Positions 51,012 to 63,303 are shown, numbered from the stretch's first letter. The stretch is 64,000 nucleotides of DNA from Peribolospora baueri (GCA_029717555.1 JAMDHS010000088.1:19411-83410), one strand, 5' to 3'. Notes: generated by a model not told the origin, from the letters alone. A program made the numbers and translations.

Positions 51012-52286
51012 ATGAGCTTCTTCAACTCCATCGGGTGAGCCTCCCTCCTCGCTCGGGCTTCTTGTGTCTTCGCGCTGCGACGCGCCGCAACTCGAGAGCT
51101 CACGCTGCTTCTCCATGATTGTCGAACTGCCATCGGCGAACGCCTCACCCGTCGGGATAAACGAACGACCGAAAAGCCGGATGGGCCGCTCCGCTCGGCC
51201 GAAAAAGTCCCCCTCGACGCCTTCCACGCCCCAGTTCGACCACTTTGGCGGCGCTGGAGGCATGGCTTCGCCGACCGGCTACCCTGGCGCTCCGCAGTCG
51301 CCCATGTCCCCTGGCGGATACGGGATGGGAGGAGGGCAGGGCAAGCCGTTGTACTTGTGCAACCCATTCGTGAGGAGCACGCTCGTCAAGGGGAGCTTCA
51401 AGACGATCGTCGTGCTGCCCAAGTATGTTGAGAGGAACGAGTGGATCGCCGTGAACAGTAAGTGGGCCGCTCCTGGCGGGGGGAAAGAGGTCGAGATGGA
51501 CGCTCGGCCATCTCTTCTGACGCTACGCTCCTCCATTTCGTGCCTCCCTGTTTCTTCGCCGTCCCTCTTTCCCAGTCTTCGATTTCTTCAACAATCTCAA
51601 CCAGTTCTACGGCGTCGTCACCGAGTTCTGCACGCTGGGCAATTGCCAGACCATGTCTGCAGGTCACGGGTGAGCTCACTAGTCCCACTAAATACGTTTC
51701 TTTTTGTACTTATCGGGCGGTGCGCTGATCCCCGACTCTTGACTGTTGCGCCTCTCCTCTGCGCGCCCCCTCAGCGTCGACTACACCTGGCTCGATCAGA
51801 ACCGGAAGCAGGTCAAGCTGCCAGCGCCGCAATACATTGACTATGTCATGACCTGGGTCGGCGGCCTGCTCAATGACGAGACGGTGTTCCCGACCAAAGC
51901 CTGTGGGTTGGACGCTACGCGAACGATGGAGAGTGAGAGGTCGAGACGTGCTCGCGTTGATCCGTGCCGGTTCCCTCCCGTCCCCGTCGTACCCCCACCG
52001 AGCAGCACGCGACTTTCCTCCCACCTTCCCCACGACGGCCAAGCACATCTACAAGCAGCTTCTCCGCGTCTTTGCCCACATCTACCACGCCCACTTCCAC
52101 CAGCTCCTCCACCTTTGCTGTGAGGGACACTTCAACTCTCTCTTTGCCCACTTTATCGCCTTTGGAAAAGAGTTTGACCTCATCGACCAGAAGGACCTTA
52201 GAGCGAACGCCGGGTCGGGCTCGGCTCCTGGCATCACCGAGCTCGTCGACGCTTGGGTCGCCGCGGGCACGTTCGAGAAGGTGTAG
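51012..52286 (+). CDS. MOB2: MOB2-type kinase activator
   Basis: Exons join(51012..51034,51177..51457,51576..51669,51775..51902,52006..52286) give 268 aa. Mob family core: PLYLCNPFVRSTLVKGSFKT, VLPKYVERNEWIAVN, FDFFNNLNQFYGVVTEFCTL, CQTMSAG, DYTWLDQNRKQVKLPAPQYI, HIYKQLLRVFAHIYHAHFHQ with the zinc ligands (C-C, H-H), and GKEFDLIDQKDL. PFVR-LVKGSF and NNLNQFYGVV distinguish Mob2 from Mob1 (which has LP.GEDLNEW and N.LYG). It would partner an NDR kinase (Cbk1/Orb6) in the RAM/MOR morphogenesis network. A Gly/Pro/Ser-rich N-terminal segment precedes the core. Confidence 0.93.
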
Positions 52287-52451
52287 AAAAGGGACGTCCC
52301 TTCCCTCCTTCCCTCCCTTTCTTCTCATCTCGTCCGTCTCGCTTGGCTTAGCTTAGTTTGGCTCCATCCATCCATCCATCGGTCCCGCTTTCCTTTCTTT
52401 TCGGGTTTATGTCGGCGGTCGGTCGGCGTACAGCGTATCGTACCGCTCGTT

Positions 52452-52454
<3 letters not shown>

Positions 52455-52500
<46 letters not shown>
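52455..52500 (+). repeat. (GTCGCC)n hexanucleotide repeat
   Basis: About eight tandem cgtcgc units lie in the convergent 3' region between MOB2 and PPH3. A TG/GCG-type run (52528-52555) follows. Confidence 0.9.
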
Positions 52501-52501
<1 letters not shown>

Positions 52502-52863
52502 GCAGAGTGTGTCGTTTCTTAGAGCGAGCGTGCGTGCGTGCGTGTGTGTGTGTGTGACCGACTTGGACTGGAGCGGGGAAATGGAACGGACGAAAATGAT
52601 ATGATGAGCCCCCCCTTCCCTTACAGAGCAGATCGTTGACGTCGGCGGCGGCATCGAGTAGCCAAGCGCGACAGACGGTGGGAAGCGCAACGCAAGCGAA
52701 TGGTGATTTGGTGATTGCCGATGGGAGGGAGGAAGGAAAAAGACGAGGAGAAGGGAGGTGGGAGAGGTAGAGAGGGGTGTACAAAGCGTCGCTCGGAGAG
52801 GGGCATGCCAAGGCGAAGGAAGGAAGGACGAAGCGGGAAGGGAGGGCTGGGATGAGGGAAGGA

Positions 52864-54097
52864 TCACAGAAAGTAGTCCGGTGCTGGTCTCTTTGCCGGT
52901 ACCCCGCGAGCGTCCTGAGTGTGAGGAAGAAAAAACGAGAAACACGATACGATGCGAGTGAACGGAGAGGCCACCGACGACGGACGGGCGACGGACGACT
53001 CACGTGTGGTGCGGCGTCAAAGACAGTGTACTTTTGATTCAAGCCGCTGTCGAGCTGGAGGATGCTCGCCACGTTGCCGCACCGGTAGCAGTAGTTGGGC
53101 GCGGACCAGACGGTGACGATGGTATCGTCGAACATGAGCCTGTAACCCTCTAGGACGAGCTGGTGTGCGCGGGCGATGAGGTCGAGGTCATTCATGTGGG
53201 AGAACTGCTTCACCACGTTGGCGCCGAAGAGGAAACCGGCCCCTCGCGGCGACACGCCCCAGCCCTGGACATCGCCTGGCAAAAAGGCGCGACGGAATGA
53301 CAAGAAGGAAAGGGTGGGCGCGGGAAGCGGAGGCAACGGGTCGGCTCGGTGGCTCACCTTCAGGATCGGACCATAGCAAATCACACATGGTGCCGTCGTG
53401 CGGCACCTCTTGTTTTCGGTCTATTGATCGGATCTCGTCCAACGACGTAATGTTCGGACTCAAGCCTCCATGGACGCAAAACACCCTTCCGTCGACGACG
53501 GCGCCGAGAGCGAGGTAGTCGAACACCTCGCAGCAGTACCTCCAAACGTTCACGCTGCCGTACTTGCGCTGGCACTCGTCGAAGAAGCCGTAGACCTGGG
53601 TGATTTGTCGGCTCTCGTGGTTGCCTCGGATGAGGGTGATGCGGTCCGGGTAGCGAACTTTGAAGGCGAGGAGGAGGAGGAAGGTCTCTACGCTGTAGAA
53701 TCCTCGGTCGACAAAGTCGCCTGGGAGGAGAGTACGGCGAGGGAGTGAGCAGGGCATGAAATCGAGCAAAAACAACAAAGGCTGCGCCTGGCACTCACCC
53801 ATGAAGAGGTAATTCGTGTCGGGACACATGCCTCCGTGGCGAAAGAGCTCGAGGAGATCAAAGAACTGTCCGTGTATGTCACCGCAGATGGTGACGGGGG
53901 CGTCGACATGCTGGACGTTGCCCTCCTCGACGAGGATCTCGCGGGCCTTGAGGCAGAGCTCCTTGACCTCTTCCTCGGTGATGGGCTCGCAGCGCTTGAG
54001 TTGCTCGATTTGTCTGGAGAGGGAGGGAGGAAGACGTGAGCGGTGGGTCATCTTCTTTCGCGCAGGGGCCGACTCACCGATCGAGATCGCTCGGCAT
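52864..54097 (-). CDS. PPH3: Serine/threonine protein phosphatase 4 catalytic subunit
   Basis: Exons complement(join(52864..52914,53004..53275,53358..53720,53799..54013,54078..54097)) give 306 aa; PP4c is normally about 307. Metallophosphatase motifs: [30 protein letters not shown], and [12 protein letters not shown]. The start [33 protein letters not shown], and [20 protein letters not shown] favour PP4 over PP2A/PP6. It ends APDYFL, the carboxymethylation tail of the PP2A-like group. It acts in DNA-damage checkpoint recovery (gamma-H2A dephosphorylation). Convergent with MOB2. Confidence 0.95.
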
Positions 54098-55880
54098 GCT
54101 TCGGACCAATTTTTCGGTATGGCAGGCAGGTCGAGTGTGGTGAGGGTTGCGTGTCTAAGATGTGTACTTGTACTTATGCTCGCGCTTGTGCTTGTGCTTG
54201 TGCTTGCTTCTACTTGCACGAGCTGGCTGAGGAAAGGGAGTGAGCAGTGGAGGGGTATCGAGAGCGAGAGAGGTGGGTGGTGGTGAAGAAGGTGGACGAT
54301 GGGATGGATGGTGATGGTGATTGGACGGCTGGCGGCGGTGAAGGAATGACGATGGCGACTGCGACGTCGCGTGAAGCGAAGCGTGATCGACGGCGGGGTC
54401 GAAGCGGAAGCGCGTCGCGGGTGCTGGCCGGATGTGGCGGGGTTAGCTGTAAGGTGAGAGGGCGCCCATCTTCTTTTCTCTTCCACCCATCCCTCCATCA
54501 GACAGCAAGGAAGCAAGAACCAAGAACCAAGGGAGGTCGTGTGTCTCCCTCCTCTGCCAGTGTTCGCTCGTGGCCCTTTTTTCCCTGCTTCTCGCTTCCT
54601 TTCGCCCCGTTGGCCACCCCGAACCCATCCAGCAGGCCGCCGGTCGGGTCGGTCTGCGTGGATCACTCAGCGACGATAGACTCGGTCACGTTGTCCGTGC
54701 CAAGCTTGGCTCGTAGGTAGAGACTGGGCGCGGTGCCAAGGCATCGGGTTCGGGTCGTTGCGGACGGAGAGAGGGGCGTATACCCATATACCCATACACA
54801 CACACACACGCGCATACATGTATGCATGCGTTGCATACTCTCTACACCGCATCTTTGCTCCCCTCGCACACGGGCGCCGTGCGACATCGCTGGTGCGTCC
54901 AGCTAGCCAGCTAGTTAGCTAGTTGTCTAGCCAGTGTCGGCCCGCCGAGGAGACTTGTGGGTGCAGGCCAGCGACATGTAGACGTTGTGGACGTCGAGGG
55001 GCGCGGGTGAATGAACAAAGGCGGCGTGTCCTTCTTCGCTCGAGATGGGGAGCGTCGGAGGAGGAGCGGTCGCCCTTGCCTATGCGCTCTGCCCTCTCGA
55101 GTCGGCAGTCGTTCGTTCGTTCGTTCGTTCGTTCGTTCGTTCGTTCGTTCGTTTCGTTCGATCCATTCGTGGCCCTGATCGGCTGTCGAGCACATGGGGA
55201 AGTCGCTGCTGTCGCCTGCCCCTCCTCGCTTGCAACCTAGAACCATGACCCGGAAAAAGGCGGTGACGTAGGTGGGCCGGTGAACCCTTCCTTGGTCACG
55301 CTGATGATCAGCACCCGCTGCAGGCTCCGAAGGGAGGCCGGCTTCGGCTCTTAACTAAGAGACGATGTAGAGGCGTGTGCGTCGCGTCGGCTTGACCGAA
55401 CAGGGCGAGGTGAGGTGATGATGTAATGTGATGTGACGATGTCAAGCCATGTGCCTATTATCGCTTCTCGTTCCTGGCGATGCAATTCGTATCCACAACC
55501 ACGCGTTCTCGCTGGTGGCAGAGGAAGGGACACGCGGCGGTGGCCGTCGTTGTCGGTGTCCACGACCGGCGACCGACCGGATCGGATCGGATCGCATCGC
55601 ATCACCATTGCCATTGCCATTGCCATCACCCGTCACCCATCGCCGGCATCGCATCGTCTTACCTCCTCCCGGATCAGTCCCCCTCGGATCGCGCTGCTGG
55701 ACGGAAACGGACCATGTGAACGAAGGCACGAAGGCGGTCCCTTCCATCTCCACTCCCTGACTATCCTTCCCCTCCCCGCTCTCAAGAGGCCGCTCGCTCG
55801 TCCTCGTCTCTTCTCCGCCCCCTCCTCGTCCTCCCTCCCCCACTCCACCGCCATCCCTCCACCTCCCCCGCCTCGCTCCC
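54098..55880. other. Divergent 1.8-kb intergenic region with microsatellites
   Basis: No gene. Contains a CTTGTG/CTTATG run (54170-54210), (CA)n at about 54796-54810, GTTC units (about 55108-55150) and CCATTG repeats (55600-55627). CTAGC-type short repeats are at 54899-54935. Confidence 0.6.
55109..55152 (+). repeat. (GTTC)n tetranucleotide repeat
   Basis: About ten GTTC units in an intergenic position upstream of the zinc-finger gene. Confidence 0.9.
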
Positions 55881-57278
55881 ATGTCTCTCAAGGTCAGGAG
55901 CGCCTCCGGCCAGATCGTCTCCATCCTCAACGACGATCGAGATCGACGAGCCGCTGGAGTCCCAGGCCCTGTGCAAGGCCATCGTCGCTACCAGTGCGCC
56001 CCAAGGACAGCGGGACGCTCCTCCACCTCTTCTCCTTTCTCCACCTTGACCACAGATCCACCAGCGCAAGCCTGTCCCAAGAAGAGGTACGCTTGCACCC
56101 ACCCGGGATGCCCCAAGACCTTTTCCACCAGTGGCCACGCCGCCAGGCACAATCGCATCCACACCGGTCGAAAACCGTATAGATGCACCTTTCCAGGCTG
56201 CCACGCCCGCTTCTCCCGACAGGACAACAGCTTTCAGCACTACCGCACCCACCTCCTTGGGCCCAGGACGAGGAGGCGCGCCTCGTCCGCCGCCTCCGCC
56301 TCGTTCCACTCTGTCGATCCCCATCACAATCCCTCCCTGCTCGCTCGTGAGGCACTCGCCAGAGGCACCGCCATCATGGTCGTCCACAGCGACGATGACG
56401 ACGACGACGACGACGACGACGACGGCAGCGGGGCGGCCGCCTTCCGACGTCTCTCCGCTCCGAGGGTTCAACGTGCGACTTTGGAACCGTCGTCGTCGTC
56501 GACATTGGCGCGCCCGCCTTTGTGGATGAACGACGCCGGGGTCGACTCGCAACCTGACCATACAAGAGGTCGGAGGAGCCACTCTCTCCACCTCCCCTCC
56601 AACGGCGGCCATCTCAGACCGGACGTGCCCCCAGCGCGCTCGCTCTACGCCCACGACAGCGGCTTCATCCTCGGTCAGGAGGCCAGTCCGACTTATAGCC
56701 CCATCTCACGCCCACATTCCCTCGTCGAGTGCGGTGGCCGCCTGCCGTCCGCGACGACCTTGCCTTCTCTGTCTTCTCTTTCGCTCTACGGCCTTGCCAA
56801 CGCTTCGGCCGACGCCGCCGGCGGCATGTTCCCTCCCATCGGCACTTTTTCGCAGAGCCTACCGTCTCCTTTGCTTCGACTTGGCCAGCCCGCTCCGAGG
56901 TCGTCGCCCTCTCTGTCCTCCTCTTCGCTGTCCGCCAGCTCGACGCCGTGGACGTCGCCTTCGCAGCCTTCGTCGCCCGTCCCGCAATCCTTCTACTACA
57001 CTAGCGTTACCGCCATCCCATCGGACCGCCACCGCTCCTCGTCCAGCTCGGCGTCGCGTCCTCGCTCTGAGTGCTTCTCCGCCCCCTTGGCGCCACCGCC
57101 ACCGCCCTTCGCCATGCCCCCGCCGCGCGCCCGTTCGCTCCGCAAGCATCCCCAACGGCCGCCATTTCCGTCCTCTCCACCGCCGTTGTCCTTGGAGACG
57201 GATGGCCTCCTCACGTGGATCTGCGCAGGCGCGAGCCAGCTCTCGCCCGTGCCAGAGGCGCACCCGGACACCGTGTGA
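55881..57278 (+). CDS. C2H2 zinc-finger transcription factor, NRG1-like
   Basis: Apparently intronless, 465 aa. Two adjacent C2H2 fingers lie at about residues 71-127: YACTHPGCPKTFSTSGHAAR, HNRIHTGRKPYRCTFPGCHA and RFSRQDNSFQHYRTHL. TSGH.ARHNRIHTG and FSR.DN..QHYRTH are the recognition-helix wording of Nrg1/Nrg2-type repressors, which act with Tup1-Ssn6 on glucose- and filamentation-regulated genes in ascomycete yeasts. The remainder is Ser/Pro-rich with an Asp run (residues ~174-182) from a GAC repeat. The first ATG gives MSLKVRSASGQIVSI. Function by analogy only. Confidence 0.8.
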   Translation: MSLKVRSASGQIVSILNDDRDRRAAGVPGPVQGHRRYQCAPRTAGRSSTSSPFSTLTTDPPAQACPKKRYACTHPGCPKTFSTSGHAARHNRIHTGRKPYRCTFPGCHARFSRQDNSFQHYRTHLLGPRTRRRASSAASASFHSVDPHHNPSLLAREALARGTAIMVVHSDDDDDDDDDDDGSGAAAFRRLSAPRVQRATLEPSSSSTLARPPLWMNDAGVDSQPDHTRGRRSHSLHLPSNGGHLRPDVPPARSLYAHDSGFILGQEASPTYSPISRPHSLVECGGRLPSATTLPSLSSLSLYGLANASADAAGGMFPPIGTFSQSLPSPLLRLGQPAPRSSPSLSSSSLSASSTPWTSPSQPSSPVPQSFYYTSVTAIPSDRHRSSSSSASRPRSECFSAPLAPPPPPFAMPPPRARSLRKHPQRPPFPSSPPPLSLETDGLLTWICAGASQLSPVPEAHPDTV

Positions 57279-57779
57279 GGCATTAGGGCATGGCCGGACG
57301 AAGGACGGATAAGGCCTTTGTCGAGGACCGGACGAAAGGAAAGAATAAGGAAATTGAGCGGGGCGAGGCGCAGCGCGAAGAGTGGATTGCACTGCGCCTC
57401 GTCCCCGCTTTGCTCTCGTTTTTCTTTTTTTCCCTTCTTTCTTTCGTCCAGCCCTCGGCGTTTCGCTTGCTGCTCCCTGCCCTTGCGTCTCTTTTATGCG
57501 TCCCATCCCAGCCCAGCCCAGCCATTCTAAGACTTATTTAGTCCACTGTAAACCGCTCTCGTCCCCGCTCGCCGGTTGTACAAATCATGTATGTATGTAC
57601 AATCGTGTCGTGTCGTGTTCGTCGTCCGTCCGTTCCCGTTCCTGTTCCCGTTCGTCGTCTCCTCGTCGTGTACTTCGTAAGTCTCCCCTCCCCGTCTCGC
57701 CCGCGCCTGGCCTCCGTATCTCGTCTCGTCTCTGTCTGTTCTGTCGTCGCGCCTCGCTTTCCAACGAATCGATTGTGCA

Positions 57780-57785
57780 AATAAA
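57780..57785 (+). terminator. Candidate polyadenylation signal AATAAA
   Basis: AATAAA about 500 nt after the zinc-finger stop codon and immediately before the AT-rich island. Position fits, unproven. Confidence 0.35.
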
Positions 57786-57789
57786 ATAG

Positions 57790-58149
57790 CCTGCGAGAGG
57801 TCCAGTTCTGATCGCACAAGGCCTCTCAACACGCGGCTTTCTTGACGATAGAACTGGAGGTGGTTCTACTATAAATCCTCCAAATACACTTCATTCTTAT
57901 ATTAATTCTTGGACTACTTCAAGACATGGATTAACATTAGAGATGCGAACTATTGGGGGAGGTTTTGATAATTATTATTTTCTATCTGGTCCTAAAGTAC
58001 CTAATTATCTTAATATATTTATTGATCTTCATCCAAAGATAATATTAGATGCTAAATCTAGTTTTATTTTAAATTGTTTTACAGAGTTCCATGTTCGTAC
58101 TCTTGATCGATGGACGGACAAGAGACTGGACCGATCGGATCGCGTGTAA
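57790..58149 (+). other. AT-rich island carrying a stop-free frame of foreign composition
   Basis: From about 57841 to 58095 base composition changes abruptly to A/T-rich, with A/T third positions, inside GC-rich DNA. One frame is open from 57790 to the TAA at 58147-58149 and reads through the island: FLDDRTGGGSTINPPNTLHS, INSWTTSRHGLTLEMRTIGG, GFDNYYFLSGPKVPNYLNIF, IDLHPKIILDAKSSFILNCF. GC-rich flanks in the same frame look like chance extension. It resembles neither the neighbouring genes nor the retroelements. Possible sources are mitochondrial DNA, a linear mitochondrial plasmid, an endogenous viral fragment or bacterial DNA. I cannot assign a family. Confidence 0.5.
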
Positions 58150-59005
58150 GATGAACGTTAAACCATTCAACTAATCCCCTATGAATAGATGGACGGTTAA
58201 GCGCGACTCGGCGTCGGACATAGCCGGACGACGGCCGACGGCGGCGTGGGCCGTCCCCGCGCACGCGAACGAACAGTTCGTCTGGCGAGACACGACGGAA
58301 GCCGGGAACGACAAGACGGCTCGGTGGGTCAGCCGACGACGACGACGACGACCACCACCACCACCATCACCAACCTCGTCCAGACAGACCACACCACACC
58401 ACACCACGTCACTCCATCTGCTCTCGCTCCGACTCGGCAGCCACATAGACAAGACAAGACGGCGCAAGCCACGCTGACGCTGCGTCAGATCAGATCACAT
58501 CGCACGGACGGACGACTGCTCTTCCCTCTTTCTTTCCTCCCTTACCGCCCTCTCCGCTCTTCCTGCCTTGCCCGCCCTGCCTGCCTCGCCTGCCCTCCAG
58601 TTGCCTCGGACCGACGACAGACAGACGGACGAACGGACGGACGGACCAGCTCGCACGTCCAGGAGAGCTAGCTAGCTAGTTAGATAATTAACTGATCTAC
58701 AAAGGACACGTCGACAGGCCGACACAGATCGAACGAACGGCCCGTCGCTATCCCCCTATCCGTCTCATCGCCTTCGCCCGCCCACCTACCTACCTACCTG
58801 CATACCTGCATTGTCTGCCTTGCCCGCGCTTCTCTCCCAACCGACCACCGACCACCAGTCGACCTGGCGACCTCCCCAATCCCCCACTCTCTTTTCCTTC
58901 TCGCATATCCCATCCGAACTCGAACTCGAACTCGCACCGCTTGCTTGATTGATTGATTGGTCGATCGGTCGATCGATCAATTGACCGACAGACGGACCGC
59001 CTGCG
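58150..59005. other. Intergenic, promoter/leader of AP-2 alpha, simple repeats
   Basis: Short tandem tracts: CGA/CCA triplets (58335-58375), GGAC (58620-58645), CTAG (58668-58682), CTAC (58784-58800), GATT/GATCG (58945-58978). No gene. Confidence 0.6.
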
Positions 59006-62000
59006 ATGGCGAACACGAGCATGCGGGGCCTCACCCAGGTACGAGAAGCTCGGCTCGGCTCGGGAGACGGGAGACGGGTGCCGCCCTTCCTAGTGCTCAC
59101 GCTTGCCTCTCTTATTCTTTCTTTTCCCTTTTCCATCATTTTAAAAAGTACATCGCCGACCTCCGCGCGTGCAGGGTGAGGGAGCTGGAGGAGAAGCGAA
59201 TCAATCGGGAAATGGCACACATCCGCCAGAAGTTCAAGGGTGAGTTCATAGTTTGTATCTTAGTTGACCTCGGGCGGAGGGAGACGGTCGGACGAGCACG
59301 CATGCTTTCTTCGGTAGACTTTGTTCGCTTCCAAGCTCACGGCAATACGCACATATTCTCTCTCTTGACCGCCCAGAGGCGAACCTGGACGGATACCAGA
59401 AGAAAAAGTATCTCGCCAAGATCATCTTTACCTACATTCTCGGCTATCAGGTCGATATTGGACACATGGAGGCCGTCAACTTGATTTCCAGTCAGAAATA
59501 CTCAGAAAAACAGATCGTACGTTTCTCCCTCCTCTGTCCGCACGCTCCAGGCCGACCGATTGACCCTCCCGCTCCGTTCGCGCATCCGTTTTCCAGGGCT
59601 ATCTCGCCCTTACCCTCCTCATGCACGAGAACAGCGATATAGTCCGACTCGTGGTCAACTCGATACGAAAGGACCTGGACGACATGAACGAGGTCAACAA
59701 CTGCCTCGCCCTCCACGCCATCGCCAACATCGGCGGAAGGGAAATGGCAGAGTCGCTTGCTGACGACGTCCACCGATTGCTGATCAGCCCGTGAGTTGGT
59801 TCACCGTCAGCGGATCCCGGCCGACAGGCTAACGCCCATATCCTTCCTTTTTTATTGGCCGCGCAGGACGTCTCGAACGTTCGTCAAAAAGAAGGCCGCA
59901 CTCACCAGCCTTCGTCTGTACCGGAAGCACCCTGATGTCATTCCGGCCGAGGAGTGGGCTTTGCGTATCGTGTCGATCATGGACGATCAGGACTTGGTGA
60001 GTCAATGTCGGTTCCGCTCTCGTACCGTGCCGGTCGTTCCGAGCTCACGCCGCCCGCTCCTCCCCTCCGTCAACGACAGGGCGTGTGCTTGGCGGTCACG
60101 AGTCTGGTCATGACTCTGGCCCAAGACCACCTGGACGCTTACGCCGTTTGTTACCAAAAGGCGGTCAATCGGTTGAATAAGGTGAGTGCCATCCGTCCGC
60201 GGCGTGTCGTACGATTTCCTTCGGGCTTGCCATCGACGACGCCGAGGTTTTGGTCGTTCGATTTGCAGATCGTCATCGAAGAGGACTACACAGTGGATTA
60301 CCTCTACTACAAGATCCCGAACCCCTGGCTGCAGGTCAAGCTGCTCCGATTGCTCCAATACTACCCTCCGTCCGGTGAGCGCCGCGTGGGCTTCTGTTTC
60401 GTGCCCGTGCCGTTATGAGCGCGTCGCTGACCCTTTCTTTTGAGGGGGGTTTGACTCGTTCAGATGACCCGACGAATAAGATGATTTTGCACAACGTGTT
60501 GCAGACCATCCTTACCAACTCGCAGGACACGCCGAAGAACGTCCAACACAACAACGCCCAAAACGCGGTGTTGTTCGAAGCGATCAACTTGGCCATCCAC
60601 CTCGACGCCGGGAGCACCATCGTCGAGCACGCAGCGAGGTTGCTTGGCCGCTTCATCCTGTCCCGGGAGACGAACGTGCGATATCTCGGCTTGGACACGA
60701 TGGCTCACTTGGCGGCCTGCACCGACTCGCTCGAATCGATCAAGAAGCACCAGGACACCATCATCCTCTCCCTTCGCGACAAGGACATCTCGGTCCGACG
60801 ACGAGGACTCGATCTGCTGTACAGCATGTGCGACGTCACCAACGCCAAAGTCATCGTGGGCGAGCTGCTCAAGTACCTCCAGGTGGCCGATTACGCCCTG
60901 CGCGAGGAGATGGTCCTCAAGATTGCCATCCTTACCGAAAAGTTTGCGACCGAGTACGAATGGTACGTCGACACCATCTTGCAGCTCATTAGCACGGCGG
61001 GCGACCACGTCGGCGAGGAGGTTTGGTATCGCATCGTCCAGATCGTCACCAACACGGAGGAACTGCAAGAGTATGCCGCTGGCAAGGTTTTCGACTATCT
61101 CCGCCGTCAGACTTGTCACGAGATCATGATCAAACTCAGGTGAGCGTCGTCCTTTCTCGTTCCTCCTCTATCAGCTACTACTGGCTGGTTAACCGACTTG
61201 ACCGTCGCTTCTCGGTCTCGGTCTGTCTCGAGCAGCGCGTACATCCTCGGCGAGTTCGGCCATCTCATCGCCAATAACCCGGGTTCGAGCCCGATCGAGC
61301 AATTCCACGCTTTGCACTCCAAATCGCATCTCTGCTCGTCTGCGACGCGCGCCATCCTCCTCTCCACGTACATCAAGTGGGTCAACATCTTCCCGGAGAT
61401 CAAGGACCGGATCCTCTACGTCTTCGACCGGTATCGGCACGTCCTCGACGCCGAGCTCCAGCAGCGAGCTTGTGAATACGCGGCCGTGGCGAAGATGGCC
61501 GACGACGAGTTGCTGGCCACCATGTGCGAGGAAATGCCGGCTTTCCCAGAGCGGGAGAGCGCGATCCTGAGCCGACTTAACAGGAAGCACGGCGATACGG
61601 AGGACAAGCGTACGTGGATCATCGGCGGCAAGGACGTCAACAAGTCACAAGACGCGGTGAGGTTCAAGAGCATGCGCAAGACCACGCTCCCCGATATGGC
61701 GGCGCCGCGGTCTCCGGCCGAGGTGCCGCCGCCGCTGCCGTCGCCGCGACCACCGGGCGCAAATGGCGGTACGGCGAACGGCAATGGCAGCGCCACGGAC
61801 GATATCATGGCCGGATTGATGGGGCTCGACATGTCCGCGCCCGCTCTGTCTCCCACGGCGACGGCGACGGCAAGTGGCGGCGACGGAAAGCCGGCGGTGA
61901 TGGTATCGCCTGCGCCGTCGCCTTCCGTGAACGGAGCGTTCCCCGGCCCGCCGCCTATAACGCACGGCATGGAGAAGTACTACCAGCGACTGTGCTTCAA

Positions 62001-62830
62001 CTCGGAAGGCGTGTTGTTCGAAGATTCCCAGCTACAGATCGGCATGAAGTCGGAGTACCACGGGCACCACGGTCGGATCGCGCTGTACTTGGGCAACAAG
62101 ATCACTGCCACTTTCACCTCGTTCACCGCGACGATCGACGTGCCGAACTCGCATGCGCTCAGCATCACCTTCCCGAAGATCCCCACGACGACGATCAGTG
62201 GCATGACGCAGATACAGCAGATCGTGCAGGTGGAATGCAAGGACTTTTTCACCGCCGACCCTTCGCCGGTGCTGAGCGTCAGCTACCTCGCCGGCTCTCA
62301 CCAGACCATCAGCCTCCGCCTTCCCGTCGTCCTATCCAAGTTTATCGAGCCCGTCACCTTGACGCCCGCCGACTTTTTCGAGAGGTGGAAGCAGATCGGC
62401 GGCGCGCCGTTGGAGGCGCAGGCCATCTTCCCTATCCGCCTCAAGGGCGGAGAGGTGGACACGGTCCGGAATCGCAGGGTGATCGCCGGCTGTCGGCTCC
62501 AGGTGCTCGAAGGCATCGACCCGAACCCGATTAACCTCGTTGGCGCCGGCGTGCTCCACATGAGCACCGCCGGTAAGGTGGGATGCTTGGTGCGGTTCGA
62601 GCCCAACAAGGAGGCAAAGGTGCGTCTTTCTTTCTTTTCTTTCCGCCTCCACGGCTCAAGGCGCTTGGGAATAATCTCAACTCGCGTTCGCGTGCTGATC
62701 GTCGTCGTCGCCCGTCCGCTCCGCTCCGCAGCTCTGTCGAGTGACGGTCCGTACGACAAACGACGCCGTCTCCCAGGAGCTGCTCGACGCCATCCGCACG
62801 CCGCTCAGCCCAGAGACCATGGCCACTTGA
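59006..62830 (+). CDS. APL3: AP-2 adaptor complex alpha subunit
   Basis: Ten exons join(59006..59038,59149..59239,59377..59516,59597..59790,59867..59996,60080..60181,60269..60374,60464..61139,61236..62619,62732..62830) keep phase and give 984 aa, typical for alpha-adaptin. Trunk: MRGLTQYIADLRACRVRELE, INREMAHIRQKFKEANLDGY, QKKKYLAKIIFTYILGYQVD, NDIGH-type and VNNCLALHAIANIGGREMAE, TNKMILHNVLQTILTNSQDT. An Ala/Gly/Pro-rich hinge (residues ~640-730) follows, then the ear domain: YQRLCFNSEGVLFEDSQLQI, MKSEYHGHHGRIALYLGNKI, VLSKFIEPVTLTPADFFERW. The platform subdomain ends LDAIRTPLSPETMAT. Binds PtdIns(4,5)P2, dileucine cargo and accessory proteins in clathrin endocytosis. Confidence 0.97.
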
Positions 62831-63303
62831 CCGACTTCACCGCGTTTTCCAACTTTTTTTTTTTCTTTCTTTTTCCTTCTTCTCCTTTTCTTCCTTTTCG
62901 TAACCTCTCGCGCAATGCCGAACCTGCACTTTCCGCCTCGTCCGCCTTATCGTGGCTATTACTTGCCTTATTGTATACCATCACGGAGTACGGGACAGAC
63001 ACATCTATTCAATTCCGCCACGTTTCACATTGTGACCTTGACTCAGTTTTGCCCGTTCGTTCGTTCGCTCAAGGTGAAGGAAGCTTTCACGGCACCTTTG
63101 TGAATCTAGTGATCCGATCCGCTCACTCCTTTCTCGACAATCCACACAAACTCTTTGCTGGCGTGGTTCACCCCAGAGTCACGTGGAGTATGGACGAACG
63201 ACACATAAACTCTGGTTGGGTATGAGAGAAGGACAGAGAGAGTAGAAAGAGTGCGTTGGGGGGAAAGGCACTACCACTACCACTACCACTACTACTACTA
63301 CTA
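62831..63303. other. Convergent intergenic region
   Basis: 3' regions. A (CTACCA)/(CTA)n microsatellite at about 63271-63308 runs up to the stop codon of the right-edge gene. Confidence 0.6.

Noticed and set aside
52407-53384. 325-codon minus-strand ORF with long Arg run
   Set aside because: The first part is the PPH3 exon; the rest reads through an intron, the 3' region and the hexanucleotide repeat.
61614-62534. 306-codon plus-strand ORF
   Set aside because: Out-of-frame shadow of the AP-2 alpha ear/hinge exon.
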